Shown: positions 34,624-42,267 of the stretch, piece after piece | How the letters are laid out: each line of letters begins with the position of its first letter | How positions within the stretch are numbered: position 1 is the first letter of the stretch | Origin: Halobacillus sp. A1 | GTDB lineage: Bacteria > Bacillota > Bacilli > Bacillales > Halobacillaceae | Assembly: GCF_024189295.1 (NCBI RefSeq) | Contig: NZ_JAIZEN010000006.1 | Span: 166,012-230,011 of the forward strand | Length of the DNA stretch: 64,000 bases | Direction of reading: 5' to 3' | Notes under the pieces: generated by a model | Seen by the model: only the letters and a program-made list of their open reading frames with translations | Database searches by the model: none | What the model was told of the DNA's origin: nothing | Translations under genes and position numbers: made by a program

Positions 34624-35804
34624 CGGATGTCCTCCTCTTCTTTCATTTTTTTAGCACCGTCACCAACTTCTACAGTGTAAAAATCAGCCTCTAAATCAGT
34701 AACTTCCCTATATGCTTTACCAACTCTCTCCGTGAAAGCCTGTATTTCATCTTCTTTTACAATACTGATTGTACACCCTCCGAATCCAGCGCCTGTCATC
34801 CTTGACCCGATAGCACCTTCTCGCCAGGCTGCTTCTACAAGAGCATCCAGCTCCGTCCCCGTCACTTCATAATCATCACGCAAAGATATGTGTGACTCAT
34901 TCATTAATTGGCCGAAAGCTTTCATATCACCTTTTTCAAGAAGATCAACTGCGGAAATCGTTCTATTATTTTCATAGACAGCGTGTTTAGCCCTTCTTCT
35001 TATGACAGGATCTTCAATCAAATGACTGTGCATTTCGAATTGTTCATTCGTTACATCGCCAAGAGCTTGGATATCCATTTCCTTCTGTAATAAGGAAAGA
35101 GCTTTCTCACACTCTTGTCGACGTTCATTATACTTGGAGTCAGCCAGTCCTCTTCGTTTGTTGGTATTTGCAATAACTAAACGCAGGCCAGACATCTTTA
35201 AAGGTACGTGCTTGTAGTCCAGAGAATCGCAATCAAGGATGACCGCATGATCTTTCTTGCCTGCTGCTATTGCGAATTGATCCATAATTCCGCAATTAAC
35301 ACCTACAAATTCATTTTCTGCTTTTTGGGCTAGTTGAACCATCGTTATCATATCAACTGGGAGATTAAACAGCGATTTTAAAAAGACAGCTGTCAAGATT
35401 TCAATCGAGGCAGAAGACGAAAGACCAGCTCCATTAGGTATATTACCGTAGTAAACTACATCAAAGCCTGTTTCTAAGGAAAAGCCCTCCTTTTGCAACA
35501 CTTCTGTTACACCTATTGGATAATTCGCCCAATCACGAGACTTATCATATTTCAATTGATGGAGATCAGCTTCAATCACCCCCAGATCTGGAAAATTGAG
35601 AGAATACAAACGAAGCTTTGTGTCGTTCCTCTTTCTAGCTAAAGCGTATGTGCCCACACTTAAAGCACACGGAAATACATTGCCGCCATTATAGTCCGTA
35701 TGTTCTCCAATCAAATTAACACGGCCTGGCGCAAAAAAAGATTTCGGTTCTTCCCCTTGATCCATGAACTCCTGAAAGGCTTGTTTCAATTGATCCATAT
35801 CCAT
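34620..35804 (-). CDS. galK: Galactokinase
   Basis: A 394-residue GHMP kinase. FFAPGRVNLIGEHTDYNGGN (about 23-42) is the galactokinase signature, IPNGAGLSSSASIEI (about 124-138) the ATP loop, and TGAGFGGCTISIV (about 342-354) the third GHMP motif. It phosphorylates galactose as the first gene of galK-galE-galT-lacZ. Two adjacent ATG codons (35804, 35798) are possible starts with an AAAGGGGCAGAGGG region upstream. One palindromic operator, shared with the divergent ROK gene, lies about 80 bases upstream. Confidence 0.94.
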   Translation of the reverse strand: MDMDQLKQAFQEFMDQGEEPKSFFAPGRVNLIGEHTDYNGGNVFPCALSVGTYALARKRNDTKLRLYSLNFPDLGVIEADLHQLKYDKSRDWANYPIGVTEVLQKEGFSLETGFDVVYYGNIPNGAGLSSSASIEILTAVFLKSLFNLPVDMITMVQLAQKAENEFVGVNCGIMDQFAIAAGKKDHAVILDCDSLDYKHVPLKMSGLRLVIANTNKRRGLADSKYNERRQECEKALSLLQKEMDIQALGDVTNEQFEMHSHLIEDPVIRRRAKHAVYENNRTISAVDLLEKGDMKAFGQLMNESHISLRDDYEVTGTELDALVEAAWREGAIGSRMTGAGFGGCTISIVKEDEIQAFTERVGKAYREVTDLEADFYTVEVGDGAKKMKEEEDIR

Positions 35805-36105
35805 TTCCCTCTGCCCCTTTCTATACTATCTATTTCTTCATTACAAGTGATCTATAGTAACTTGAAGAAAACTTAATAAAATTATTTAATTAACTAATGT
35901 AAATGTAGCATAGTTATCCATGAAAAGAAAGACTTTATTTAAATGAAATAGAACAACAACTTACTTACTATAGCTCAATAAATTCTTCACTGCTCCGTGA
36001 TCATTTTAAAATATGAAGGATTTAACCTCCTCCCCCTTTATAAATTTATTTAATTAACTATTATGGTATGATGGAGGATAAAGTTAGTATATTGGAGGAG
36101 TATGA
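35805..36105. promoter_or_regulatory. Divergent galactose promoter region with two ROK-type operators
   Basis: TTATTTAATTAACTA occurs at 35882-35896 and again at 36046-36060, each centred on the palindrome TTAATTAA. The first lies upstream of galK, the second overlaps the likely promoter of the ROK gene. The shape and paired placement fit XylR-like ROK operators, so the divergent repressor probably controls both itself and the gal operon. No other gene is seen here. Confidence 0.6.
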
Positions 36106-37320
36106 ATGAACAAAAAATACACCCGAGGCAGCTTCAAATTGATGAAGTCGATGAATCGATCGATAATCCTGAACATGATCCGTGAAGAAGGGCCTTTATC
36201 TCGAGCAGATATCGCTAAATATACGCGTCTGACTCCTCCCACCGTCAGCAATATCGTCAAAGAACTGATTGAAGCTGACTTCGTGATCGAGACCACTCAA
36301 GGAGCTTCAAAAGGCGGAAGAAAGCCTACTTTACTAGAAATTAATGCCGACCATTTTTATATAATAGGAATTGATGTAGGCCGTTATAAAATGAATTTGG
36401 TAGTGACGAATTTATTTGGACAATTAAAAGATTCAGCAGAACTTGAAATAAAAGATAACCCTACAAGCGAAGAAATTATAAATACATTACAACAAGGCAT
36501 ACATCAAACTATCGAATGCGGAAGTTTACCGCCTGACAAATTTATAGGCATTGGCATAGGTATGCATGGTATCGTCGATACGACCAATGGGGTTTCTCTG
36601 TTTGCCCCTTCTTTCGGCCTTCACAACATTCCTATTAAGGAGAGGTTAGAAAAGGAATTCAACATGATTGTTAAAGTTGAAAATGATGCCCGAACGATGA
36701 CTCTAGGGGAATCCTGGTTCGGAAATGGAAATGAAGCTGACAACCTTGTAGGAGTCAATGTTGGGCACGGAATAGGTGCAGGGGTGATGATAAATGGGCG
36801 GCTTTTTCATGGAGAAAATAGTTTAGCGGGTGAAATTGGACATGTAACCATTGATTTATCCGGGCCTAAATGTACTTGCGGGAATTATGGGTGCCTTCAG
36901 GCATTAGCAGGCGGACCAGCCATTGCTGAACGAGCAGCTAAGGAATTGAAGTTAGGAAAATCCTCATTAATTCGGGAACTCGTCGATGACCAATTGGAAC
37001 GAGTTGACGGGGCAATCGTTTATGATGCTGCTAAGCAGGGAGATGTATTCAGCATTGAACTCCTCCACCAGACAGGCCGATATTTGGGAGTTGGACTTAC
37101 CAACCTGATTCACACTTTGAACCCTAAAAAAATCATTATTGGCGGCGGAGTCTCGAAAGCCGGCCAATTTCTAATGAAGGGGATTGAAGAAACAATTATG
37201 TCTCGAGGTCTAACTGATCAAGGGAGAGAAACCGTGATTGTACCTTCTATGCTTGGTGAGCAAGCATCAGCAATTGGTGCTTGTGTACTCATTCTAGAGG
37301 AATTTTTTTCTCAAAAATAA
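36106..37320 (+). CDS. ROK-family transcriptional repressor (XylR-type)
   Basis: A 404-residue sugar-responsive repressor. The N-terminal winged helix-turn-helix, GPLSRADIAKYTRLTPPTVS and NIVKELIEADFVIE (about 29-65), is followed by the ROK sugar-binding domain: IGIDVGRYKMNLVV, VNVGHGIGAGVMINGRLFHG and AGEIGHVTIDLSGPKCTCGN with the zinc-site CTCGNYGCLQ. The ATP loop is not a full kinase site, as usual in repressors. AGGAG lies 5 bases before the ATG. Divergent orientation and shared operator copies point to control of the galactose genes. Confidence 0.88.
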   Translation: MNKKYTRGSFKLMKSMNRSIILNMIREEGPLSRADIAKYTRLTPPTVSNIVKELIEADFVIETTQGASKGGRKPTLLEINADHFYIIGIDVGRYKMNLVVTNLFGQLKDSAELEIKDNPTSEEIINTLQQGIHQTIECGSLPPDKFIGIGIGMHGIVDTTNGVSLFAPSFGLHNIPIKERLEKEFNMIVKVENDARTMTLGESWFGNGNEADNLVGVNVGHGIGAGVMINGRLFHGENSLAGEIGHVTIDLSGPKCTCGNYGCLQALAGGPAIAERAAKELKLGKSSLIRELVDDQLERVDGAIVYDAAKQGDVFSIELLHQTGRYLGVGLTNLIHTLNPKKIIIGGGVSKAGQFLMKGIEETIMSRGLTDQGRETVIVPSMLGEQASAIGACVLILEEFFSQK

Positions 37321-37321
37321 T

Positions 37322-37357
37322 AGGTGCATTCTCATTTTTGAGAATGCACCTTTTCAT
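37322..37357 (+). terminator. Terminator of the ROK gene
   Basis: Perfect AGGTGCATTCTC and GAGAATGCACCT arms with a TTTT tail. Confidence 0.92.
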
Positions 37358-37409
37358 TTATTCATCTGCTCAGTTAAAACTGCGTGTTAATTTATTACAC
37401 ATAAGCTCC

Positions 37410-37590
37410 GGAAGACTCAGTTTCGAGACATCATGAGACTTTAGGGGTCCGGGAAACGGATCGCTTTCCGGGGGACGGGCGCTGAGCCTCCTCGAGCTTC
37501 GCTCTCCGGGGTCTCACCTGTCCCGCTCCTCCCCCAGGAGTCTCACCGTTTCCCTCCGCCCCTCTGCCATATAAGTATCTCGAAACCGCT
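37410..37590. repeat. GC-rich dispersed repeat with inverted ends
   Basis: About 180 bases much richer in GC than the surroundings. The ends are imperfect inverted repeats (CAGTTTCGAGA at 37418-37428, TCTCGAAACCG at 37578-37588). Inside, GGGAAACGG (37451-37459) pairs with CCGTTTCCC (37546-37554), and GAGCTTCGCTC forms a central hairpin, so the whole could fold as one long stem. The same sequence restarts at 63889 and its ends alone occur at 22177-22236. No convincing protein is encoded. It resembles a non-autonomous mobile or extragenic palindromic repeat. Confidence 0.8.
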
Positions 37591-38079
37591 TCAACAAAAG
37601 CAGACATTTCTGTTAGTACACAGATTCTCGGTCCAAGTATCTCAGGCTGCATAACCTTGCAATAAAGCTCTATAATTTGAAAGAACAGAGGCATGAAAAA
37701 CACTTCTTCTGAGTAAAAGCGTTTTTTATCGCTTACTTCGCACGGAGGAATTGGAACTGCGATGCTACTTTTTAAATGCGAAAGCGCTTCGTTCAGCGGC
37801 GTATGAACTGGAATGAGCTGCCAGAGATAAAGGAAACAAGAAGCCCGTAGTGATTCGATCTTGACTTACAAAAATCGTTAGTCGCTAATCGCTAGAGCTT
37901 GGAATACGCAGCTTTGATGAGTGATCAGAAGTCTTTTCCAGTGTCAGAGTGTTCGTTAATTCTGTTAAGAAAATTCTAGTAAAAATGAACCTTTACTTCT
38001 TATACTTCTTTACATTATTTTCAAACAAGAGATAATGAATAGAGAACGTATTCCATTCCATGAGAAAGGGGCCGTATAA
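37591..38079. other. Non-coding stretch before the lipase-like gene
   Basis: No gene found in about 490 bases. It contains CCAGAGATAAAGGAAACAAG (37821-37840), which recurs with one change at 41164-41183, inside a block with several short palindromic bits (for example AGCGTTTTTTATCGCT). It reads like decayed repeat material next to the GC-rich repeat. Confidence 0.5.
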
Positions 38080-39540
38080 TTGATATCTTCCCAATTTCAG
38101 GCAGATCCATTTGGAAAAAACACATCGCCAGGTACCCCTGGCCAATGGTATGAAGGTTCACTCCCGCCCATTGAAAATGAAAAGAAATCGCCCGTAGTTT
38201 TTATACACGGATTAAATAGTTCTTCTTCCATTTGGTGGGAAGAAAATGATATGTACGCCATTGCTTATGCACATGGTATTAAAACGGCTTTTATCGACCT
38301 GTATCCGGCTAAAGATATGTGGGAAAATGGAGAGCTCCTTACCCGCAAGCTTAAAGAAATTCATCAGCACTTTGAAGAAAAACTGGTCGTGGTCGCCCAT
38401 AGCAAAGGGGGCATTGACACTCAAGCTGCACTTGTCCATTTTGGAGCATACAGATATGTTCACCGCTTGATTGCTCTTTCTTCTCCTTATCAAGGCGCTC
38501 AATTAGCTGACTTAGCGTATAGCACTTGGGCAGGCTGGCTCGCAGGAATTATCGGCAGTAAAAATGAAGCCACCTACTCGTTGCAGACAGGGTATATGAA
38601 ATATTTCCAAGAAGAAACGGACGATCATCCTTATGTTTTGAAAACTCCTATATATACGCTGGCAGGGAAAGGATGGGGCACCTTTGGCTCTCCCTTATAC
38701 TGGGGTGGAGTGTATTTAAAGAGTTACGGTCAAAATGATGGAGCGGTGACCGTAGAGAGCTCAAGGCTCCGTTATTCAAAGGAATTAAACGTAGGAGATT
38801 GGAACCATTTTGAAATTCAGCAAGGCAGTTTTATTTTTGAAATAATAGATGAATATTTATATAAATTTGATGATCGGATAAGCGACGAGATCCATATCTT
38901 TGAAGATAATGCATTACTACCAGCTGATACCTTTCTGCGAGGTGGGAGTTATCAGGGTGAAGCTGAAGAGATATTTCATGTAGAAGGTGGAGTGGCTCAA
39001 CTAGGAGTAAATTGGATGAGTGATCGACGAACTAGTACCATCATCATTACAGCTCCTGATGGTAAAGAGACTTTATTAATGAACATTGCAGATGATGCCT
39101 CTACTCTTCTCAAAGGAAGTTACTATCAATTCCTGGAAATAAAGAATCCTATAGAGGGTGAATGGAGAGTAAAGGCTAGTTCTGAAAGAGAAAACTATTT
39201 GTTAACCGTCCAGTTCGACAGCCCTCTAAATAACGAAATTAAGCTTGGGTTAGAGAACGATTTGGAAGTAAGTCTCGCCTCATTTGCAACAGGAATAGTA
39301 GAATTTAAAGAAATTAAGTCGACTATCAGAACGGAATATTATGAGAATGGAAGACAAATATCCAGGCAAGTTGAGTGGGTCGATGTTAAAAATTCCCCTT
39401 CAATAAATCTTTCAGCGCTGGGTGAAGGTGTTTATAATATAACTGTTGATGTAGAAGGAAAAACGTTAAATAACCACCCGTTCAATCGAACGATTGTAAC
39501 CTCTGTTTATGTTGATGCTAATGGGCGCCTATTAAAATAA
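38080..39540 (+). CDS. Alpha/beta-hydrolase, lipase-like with C-terminal beta domains
   Basis: A 486-residue hydrolase. PVVFIHGLNSSSSIWWEEND (about 39-58) is the oxyanion-hole segment, LVVVAHSKGGIDTQAALVHF (about 107-126) carries the nucleophile Ser in an AHSKGG elbow, and the acid/base partners are likely the Asp in GQNDGAVTVESSR and the His in GDWNHFEIQQG. The last 200 residues form beta-rich domains without a clear family. No signal peptide is visible, so secretion is uncertain. The TTG start has AAAGGGG 8 bases upstream. Likely an esterase or lipase; substrate unknown. Confidence 0.78.
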   Translation: MISSQFQADPFGKNTSPGTPGQWYEGSLPPIENEKKSPVVFIHGLNSSSSIWWEENDMYAIAYAHGIKTAFIDLYPAKDMWENGELLTRKLKEIHQHFEEKLVVVAHSKGGIDTQAALVHFGAYRYVHRLIALSSPYQGAQLADLAYSTWAGWLAGIIGSKNEATYSLQTGYMKYFQEETDDHPYVLKTPIYTLAGKGWGTFGSPLYWGGVYLKSYGQNDGAVTVESSRLRYSKELNVGDWNHFEIQQGSFIFEIIDEYLYKFDDRISDEIHIFEDNALLPADTFLRGGSYQGEAEEIFHVEGGVAQLGVNWMSDRRTSTIIITAPDGKETLLMNIADDASTLLKGSYYQFLEIKNPIEGEWRVKASSERENYLLTVQFDSPLNNEIKLGLENDLEVSLASFATGIVEFKEIKSTIRTEYYENGRQISRQVEWVDVKNSPSINLSALGEGVYNITVDVEGKTLNNHPFNRTIVTSVYVDANGRLLK

Positions 39541-39573
39541 ACGTTGTTTTTCTTTTAATCGACAGCGTTTTTG
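39539..39573 (+). terminator. Terminator of the lipase-like gene
   Basis: AAACGTTGT and ACAGCGTTT arms (one wobble) followed by TTG and the minus-strand gene. Confidence 0.55.
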
Positions 39574-39609
39574 TATTCACATGAAATCCGCAGTCAGCAG
39601 CAAATATAC

Positions 39610-39990
39610 TTAAGATTTACTAGTCCAGCGGAATATTCCTTTTATTACTAAATAAGCCGCACAAAACGCAAAGAAACCAAGGATACTATAGGCAGCGTCA
39701 GCGAATTCCATATTCCCAGCTCCTGTAATCCTCTGTTGGATTTCTACCGCAAAAACGAATACAAGTACCATAGCAAAAGTGAAAAGAAACGAAATAGCTG
39801 TAATGCTCCATTTAGAAATCGCGTGAAAAATCAAATCCACAAATAATAAACCAATTACACCAAGGATGCCTATAACCCAAAAATGAAGCTCTTTATCGGT
39901 CAACCCCAAACCTAACCTGTCAGATATTTCCCATATAATTTCATGGAACGTATTCACAACCTCAGCTAATAAAAGAATCACTTCTCTCAT
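39610..39990 (-). CDS. Unknown small membrane protein
   Basis: A 126-residue protein with about three to four membrane segments (FWVIGILGVIGLLFVDLIFH, WSITAISFLFTFAMVLVFVF, AYSILGFFAFCAAYLVIKGI). I do not recognise the family with certainty; the spacing is slightly VanZ-like but the signature residues are missing. The ATG at 39990 lies 3 bases after AGGTGGAG; a GTG at 39999 overlaps it. It is divergent from an LCP ligase gene. Confidence 0.6.
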   Translation of the reverse strand: MREVILLLAEVVNTFHEIIWEISDRLGLGLTDKELHFWVIGILGVIGLLFVDLIFHAISKWSITAISFLFTFAMVLVFVFAVEIQQRITGAGNMEFADAAYSILGFFAFCAAYLVIKGIFRWTSKS

Positions 39991-40051
39991 AATCTCCACC
40001 TGGCTTTCTATAAAACTAGATTATATTTTAACATACCTCTGTTTTTTATAG

Positions 40052-40066
40052 AATTTTCAGGAAATA
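40052..40066. promoter_or_regulatory. CodY-box-like site before the first LCP gene
   Basis: AATTTTCAGGAAATA matches the CodY consensus at 13 of 15 positions, between the divergent membrane-protein and LCP genes. Confidence 0.35.
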
Positions 40067-40138
40067 ACTTTTACATTTTACACCTATCCAAGTATAATTA
40101 AGTAAATTATAGTTAATTTTCTTAATTGAGGTGGAAGT

Positions 40139-41071
40139 ATGGGGCGGAAGGACAGAAAGCGTTCAAAGAGAAAAAGAGGCCGATGGTGGAAGATATTGCT
40201 CGTAGGATTAGGAGCAATCATATTATCTATTGGCGCTTATGGCCTTTATGTATTTAATGATGTTCGTTCAACAGTCAATTCCGAGCTTCACGAAGAAATA
40301 GACGCCATTGATAGTGAAGCGGCGAAGGAAAAATTAAATAACAAGAATCCTTTGAACATACTTCTCCTTGGAGTCGATGAAAGGGAAAATGATCGAGGCC
40401 GCTCCGACACTATGATTGTCATGACGCTGGATCCTAATAATGAAAAAATGCAGATGGTCAGCATTCCCCGGGATACTGAAGCTGAAATTATCGGTGACGG
40501 ACGGGTAACAAGGATGAATCACTCCTATGCCTACGGAGGAAGTAACATGACTGTAGATACTATAGAGAACTTTTTAGATATTGAAATCGATTATTATGCA
40601 AGAGTCAATATGGAAGGCCTCTCCCAGCTTGTTGATTCTGTTGGTGGGATTACCGTCAATAACACGCGTGCCTTTCAGTACGACGGCTATCAATTTCCTG
40701 AAGGAAAAGTCCAGCTTTCAGGAGAAGAAGCTCTCGCTTTTGTAAGAATGAGAAAGGAAGATCCTCAAGGGGATGCCGGACGTAATGAAAGGCAGCGTCA
40801 GGTCATCCAGGGTGTAATTAACAAAGGGGCAAGTCTTAATATAGTGAACCAAGTGGGGGATATTATGGAAGTGCTTGGGAACAATGTAAGCACGAACATG
40901 GAGTTCAGTGATATGAGGAGGCTCGCCACTAATTACCGGGGTGCGCAGAAAGAAACATCTACTTACCAAATGTCGGGAAGCAGTAAAACGAGCTCTGGAA
41001 TGTACTTGATTGAAATGTCACAAGAAGAAATTGAAAAAACGCATAAAATGATTACTAATTTCGGATCATAA
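40139..41071 (+). CDS. LCP-family wall-polymer ligase (LytR-CpsA-Psr), copy 1
   Basis: A 310-residue type-II membrane protein: basic cytoplasmic tail (GRKDRKRSKRKRGRWW), one membrane segment (about 19-41) and an extracellular LCP domain. LNILLLGVDEREND, GRSDTMIVMTLDP, VSIPRDTEAEI, NHSYAYGGSNMTVDTIENFL and VRMRKEDPQGDAGRNERQRQ (with the catalytic Asp/Arg set) are present. LCP enzymes attach wall teichoic acid or other undecaprenyl-linked polymers to peptidoglycan; tagO earlier in the window starts that pathway. GAGGTGG precedes the ATG. Two close paralogues lie at 46107 and 51580. Confidence 0.92.
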   Translation: MGRKDRKRSKRKRGRWWKILLVGLGAIILSIGAYGLYVFNDVRSTVNSELHEEIDAIDSEAAKEKLNNKNPLNILLLGVDERENDRGRSDTMIVMTLDPNNEKMQMVSIPRDTEAEIIGDGRVTRMNHSYAYGGSNMTVDTIENFLDIEIDYYARVNMEGLSQLVDSVGGITVNNTRAFQYDGYQFPEGKVQLSGEEALAFVRMRKEDPQGDAGRNERQRQVIQGVINKGASLNIVNQVGDIMEVLGNNVSTNMEFSDMRRLATNYRGAQKETSTYQMSGSSKTSSGMYLIEMSQEEIEKTHKMITNFGS

Positions 41072-41106
41072 AAAGCTCGCACTTGCAAAAGTGCGAGCTT
41101 TTCGTT
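41071..41106 (+). terminator. Terminator of LCP copy 1
   Basis: AAAGCTCGCACTT and AAGTGCGAGCTTT arms with TTCGTTG tail. Confidence 0.88.
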
Positions 41107-41163
41107 GTTTACGAGTAGGGAAAAAATCGGAATCATTTACATGAGCGAAAAAAACACCTGCGA

Positions 41164-41183
41164 CCAGAAATAAAGGAAACAAG
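41164..41183. repeat. Second copy of a 20-base repeat
   Basis: CCAGAAATAAAGGAAACAAG repeats 37821-37840 with one change. It lies immediately downstream of the Spo0E-like gene. Confidence 0.55.
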
Positions 41184-41186
41184 TGC

Positions 41187-41354
41187 TTAGTCATTTAACG
41201 ATATATTTGACTCTTTATTTAATTGGTTGAGTAAATGGTCAAGTTCTCGAGAGAACTTCAAAACCTGAGTACCGTAAGGATTGTCCCCATATGAATTGTA
41301 CATTTTTAAACGAAGCTGTTCGATCTGTTCTTCTAATTCTTGAATTTTACTCAA
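41187..41354 (-). CDS. Spo0E-like aspartyl-phosphate phosphatase
   Basis: A 55-residue protein too short for the usual ORF cutoff. IQELEEQIEQLRLKMYNSYG then VLKFSRELDHLLNQLNK is the two-helix Spo0E family pattern, with SRELD in place of the usual SQELD motif. Members dephosphorylate Spo0A-P and delay sporulation. The start is a TTG with AAGGGGG 7 bases upstream. It is monocistronic between the LCP gene and a GlsB-type gene. No cognate kinase is nearby, as is usual for this family. Confidence 0.85.
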   Translation of the reverse strand: MSKIQELEEQIEQLRLKMYNSYGDNPYGTQVLKFSRELDHLLNQLNKESNISLND

Positions 41355-41606
41355 GTTTGTACCCCCTTATTGAAATTGAGGTTCTACTATAATGAACATT
41401 ATAACAGAATTTGTAGAATATTGTAGACAGTTTGATTGTAAAGTTTTTGTGAATTAACGGCTTTTCCCACTCGGTTTGATGATCTCCATATCAATTGATT
41501 GTACTACCTATAACTCCTTTATCATACACTGAATTATACATGCAACTCTCGCTTTTTGTTCTCTACCGATTGTAAAAAGAATTCAGCAACCAAGGAGGTT
41601 AGAATA

Positions 41607-41855
41607 ATGGGAGTTTTACTCTATTTAATTGTAGGCGGAATAGTCGGATGGCTCGCTCAAGTATTGTTAGGTCGCGGCGTTCCATTCGGTATTATCGGTA
41701 ATATTATTGCAGGCATTGCCGGCGCCTGGATCGGCGGGGAACTTCTCGGACACATTGGACCTGAAGCAGCTGGGATAGCCATATTCCCTGCCCTTTTAGG
41801 AGCCATAGTATTTGTCTTTATCGTCAGTCTGATTATGAGGAATACTAAAAAGTAA
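41607..41855 (+). CDS. GlsB/YeaQ/YmgE-family stress membrane protein
   Basis: An 82-residue protein with three glycine-rich membrane segments. YLIVGGIVGWLAQVLLGR, GIIGNIIAGIAGAWIGGELL and FPALLGAIVFVFIVSLI match the family plan. The ATG at 41607 has AAGGAGG 9 bases upstream; upstream in-frame starts lack one. Homologues are stress-induced, but mechanism is not known. It has its own terminator. Confidence 0.87.
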   Translation: MGVLLYLIVGGIVGWLAQVLLGRGVPFGIIGNIIAGIAGAWIGGELLGHIGPEAAGIAIFPALLGAIVFVFIVSLIMRNTKK

Positions 41856-41865
41856 AACTACTTAC

Positions 41866-41898
41866 TATCACTCACAACTTTCGTGAGTGATTTTTTTA
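41866..41898 (+). terminator. Terminator of the GlsB-type gene
   Basis: ATCACTCAC and GTGAGTGAT arms followed by TTTTTTT. Confidence 0.9.
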
Positions 41899-41949
41899 TT
41901 ATAGGAAGTGTTGGATTGGGTGAATAACCATGCCCTGGTAAATTGTTAA

Positions 41950-42123
41950 AGGGAAAACACTCCCTTCAGAGAACTAGAAAATATTTTTCCTCCTGCTGCT
42001 CTGGAGATACAGGATATTAGAGGGGCTTACTCTTCTTTTAATGATGACTATTTAGTTATTGAACATCCATTAAATCTCAAGTTTGAGATTTTTTTGAAAG
42101 GGTATCTAGTGAATACAGCTTAA
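41950..42123 (+). pseudogene. Possible 3' remnant of a lost gene
   Basis: An open frame without start reads ENTPFRELENIFPPAALEIQ then GAYSSFNDDYLVIEHPLNLK to a stop at 42121-42123. The residue mix is protein-like, as in a C-terminal piece. Against this, a terminator-like hairpin (AAATCTCAA-GT-TTGAGATTT plus T-run, 42072-42095) lies inside it. The rest of 41900-42267 holds nothing else I can identify. Confidence 0.3.
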
Positions 42124-42267
42124 TTTGTCTTATATTGTAAAAAACAAATTCCTCTATATTCACTTCATTTTTAACTACTCTTTCATTCAGAAAGCTGTAT
42201 GTCGTGTGACCCCGCTGTCTGTCAATTCAAACTACCTTGAACCCATGTAAATTAAGGAGGAGAATGT

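Noticed and set aside
37431..37703. A 90-codon minus-strand open frame over the GC-rich repeat
   Set aside because: It reads through the folded repeat, has proline/glycine/arginine-rich low-quality composition and no ribosome site; such frames come with every copy of the repeat.
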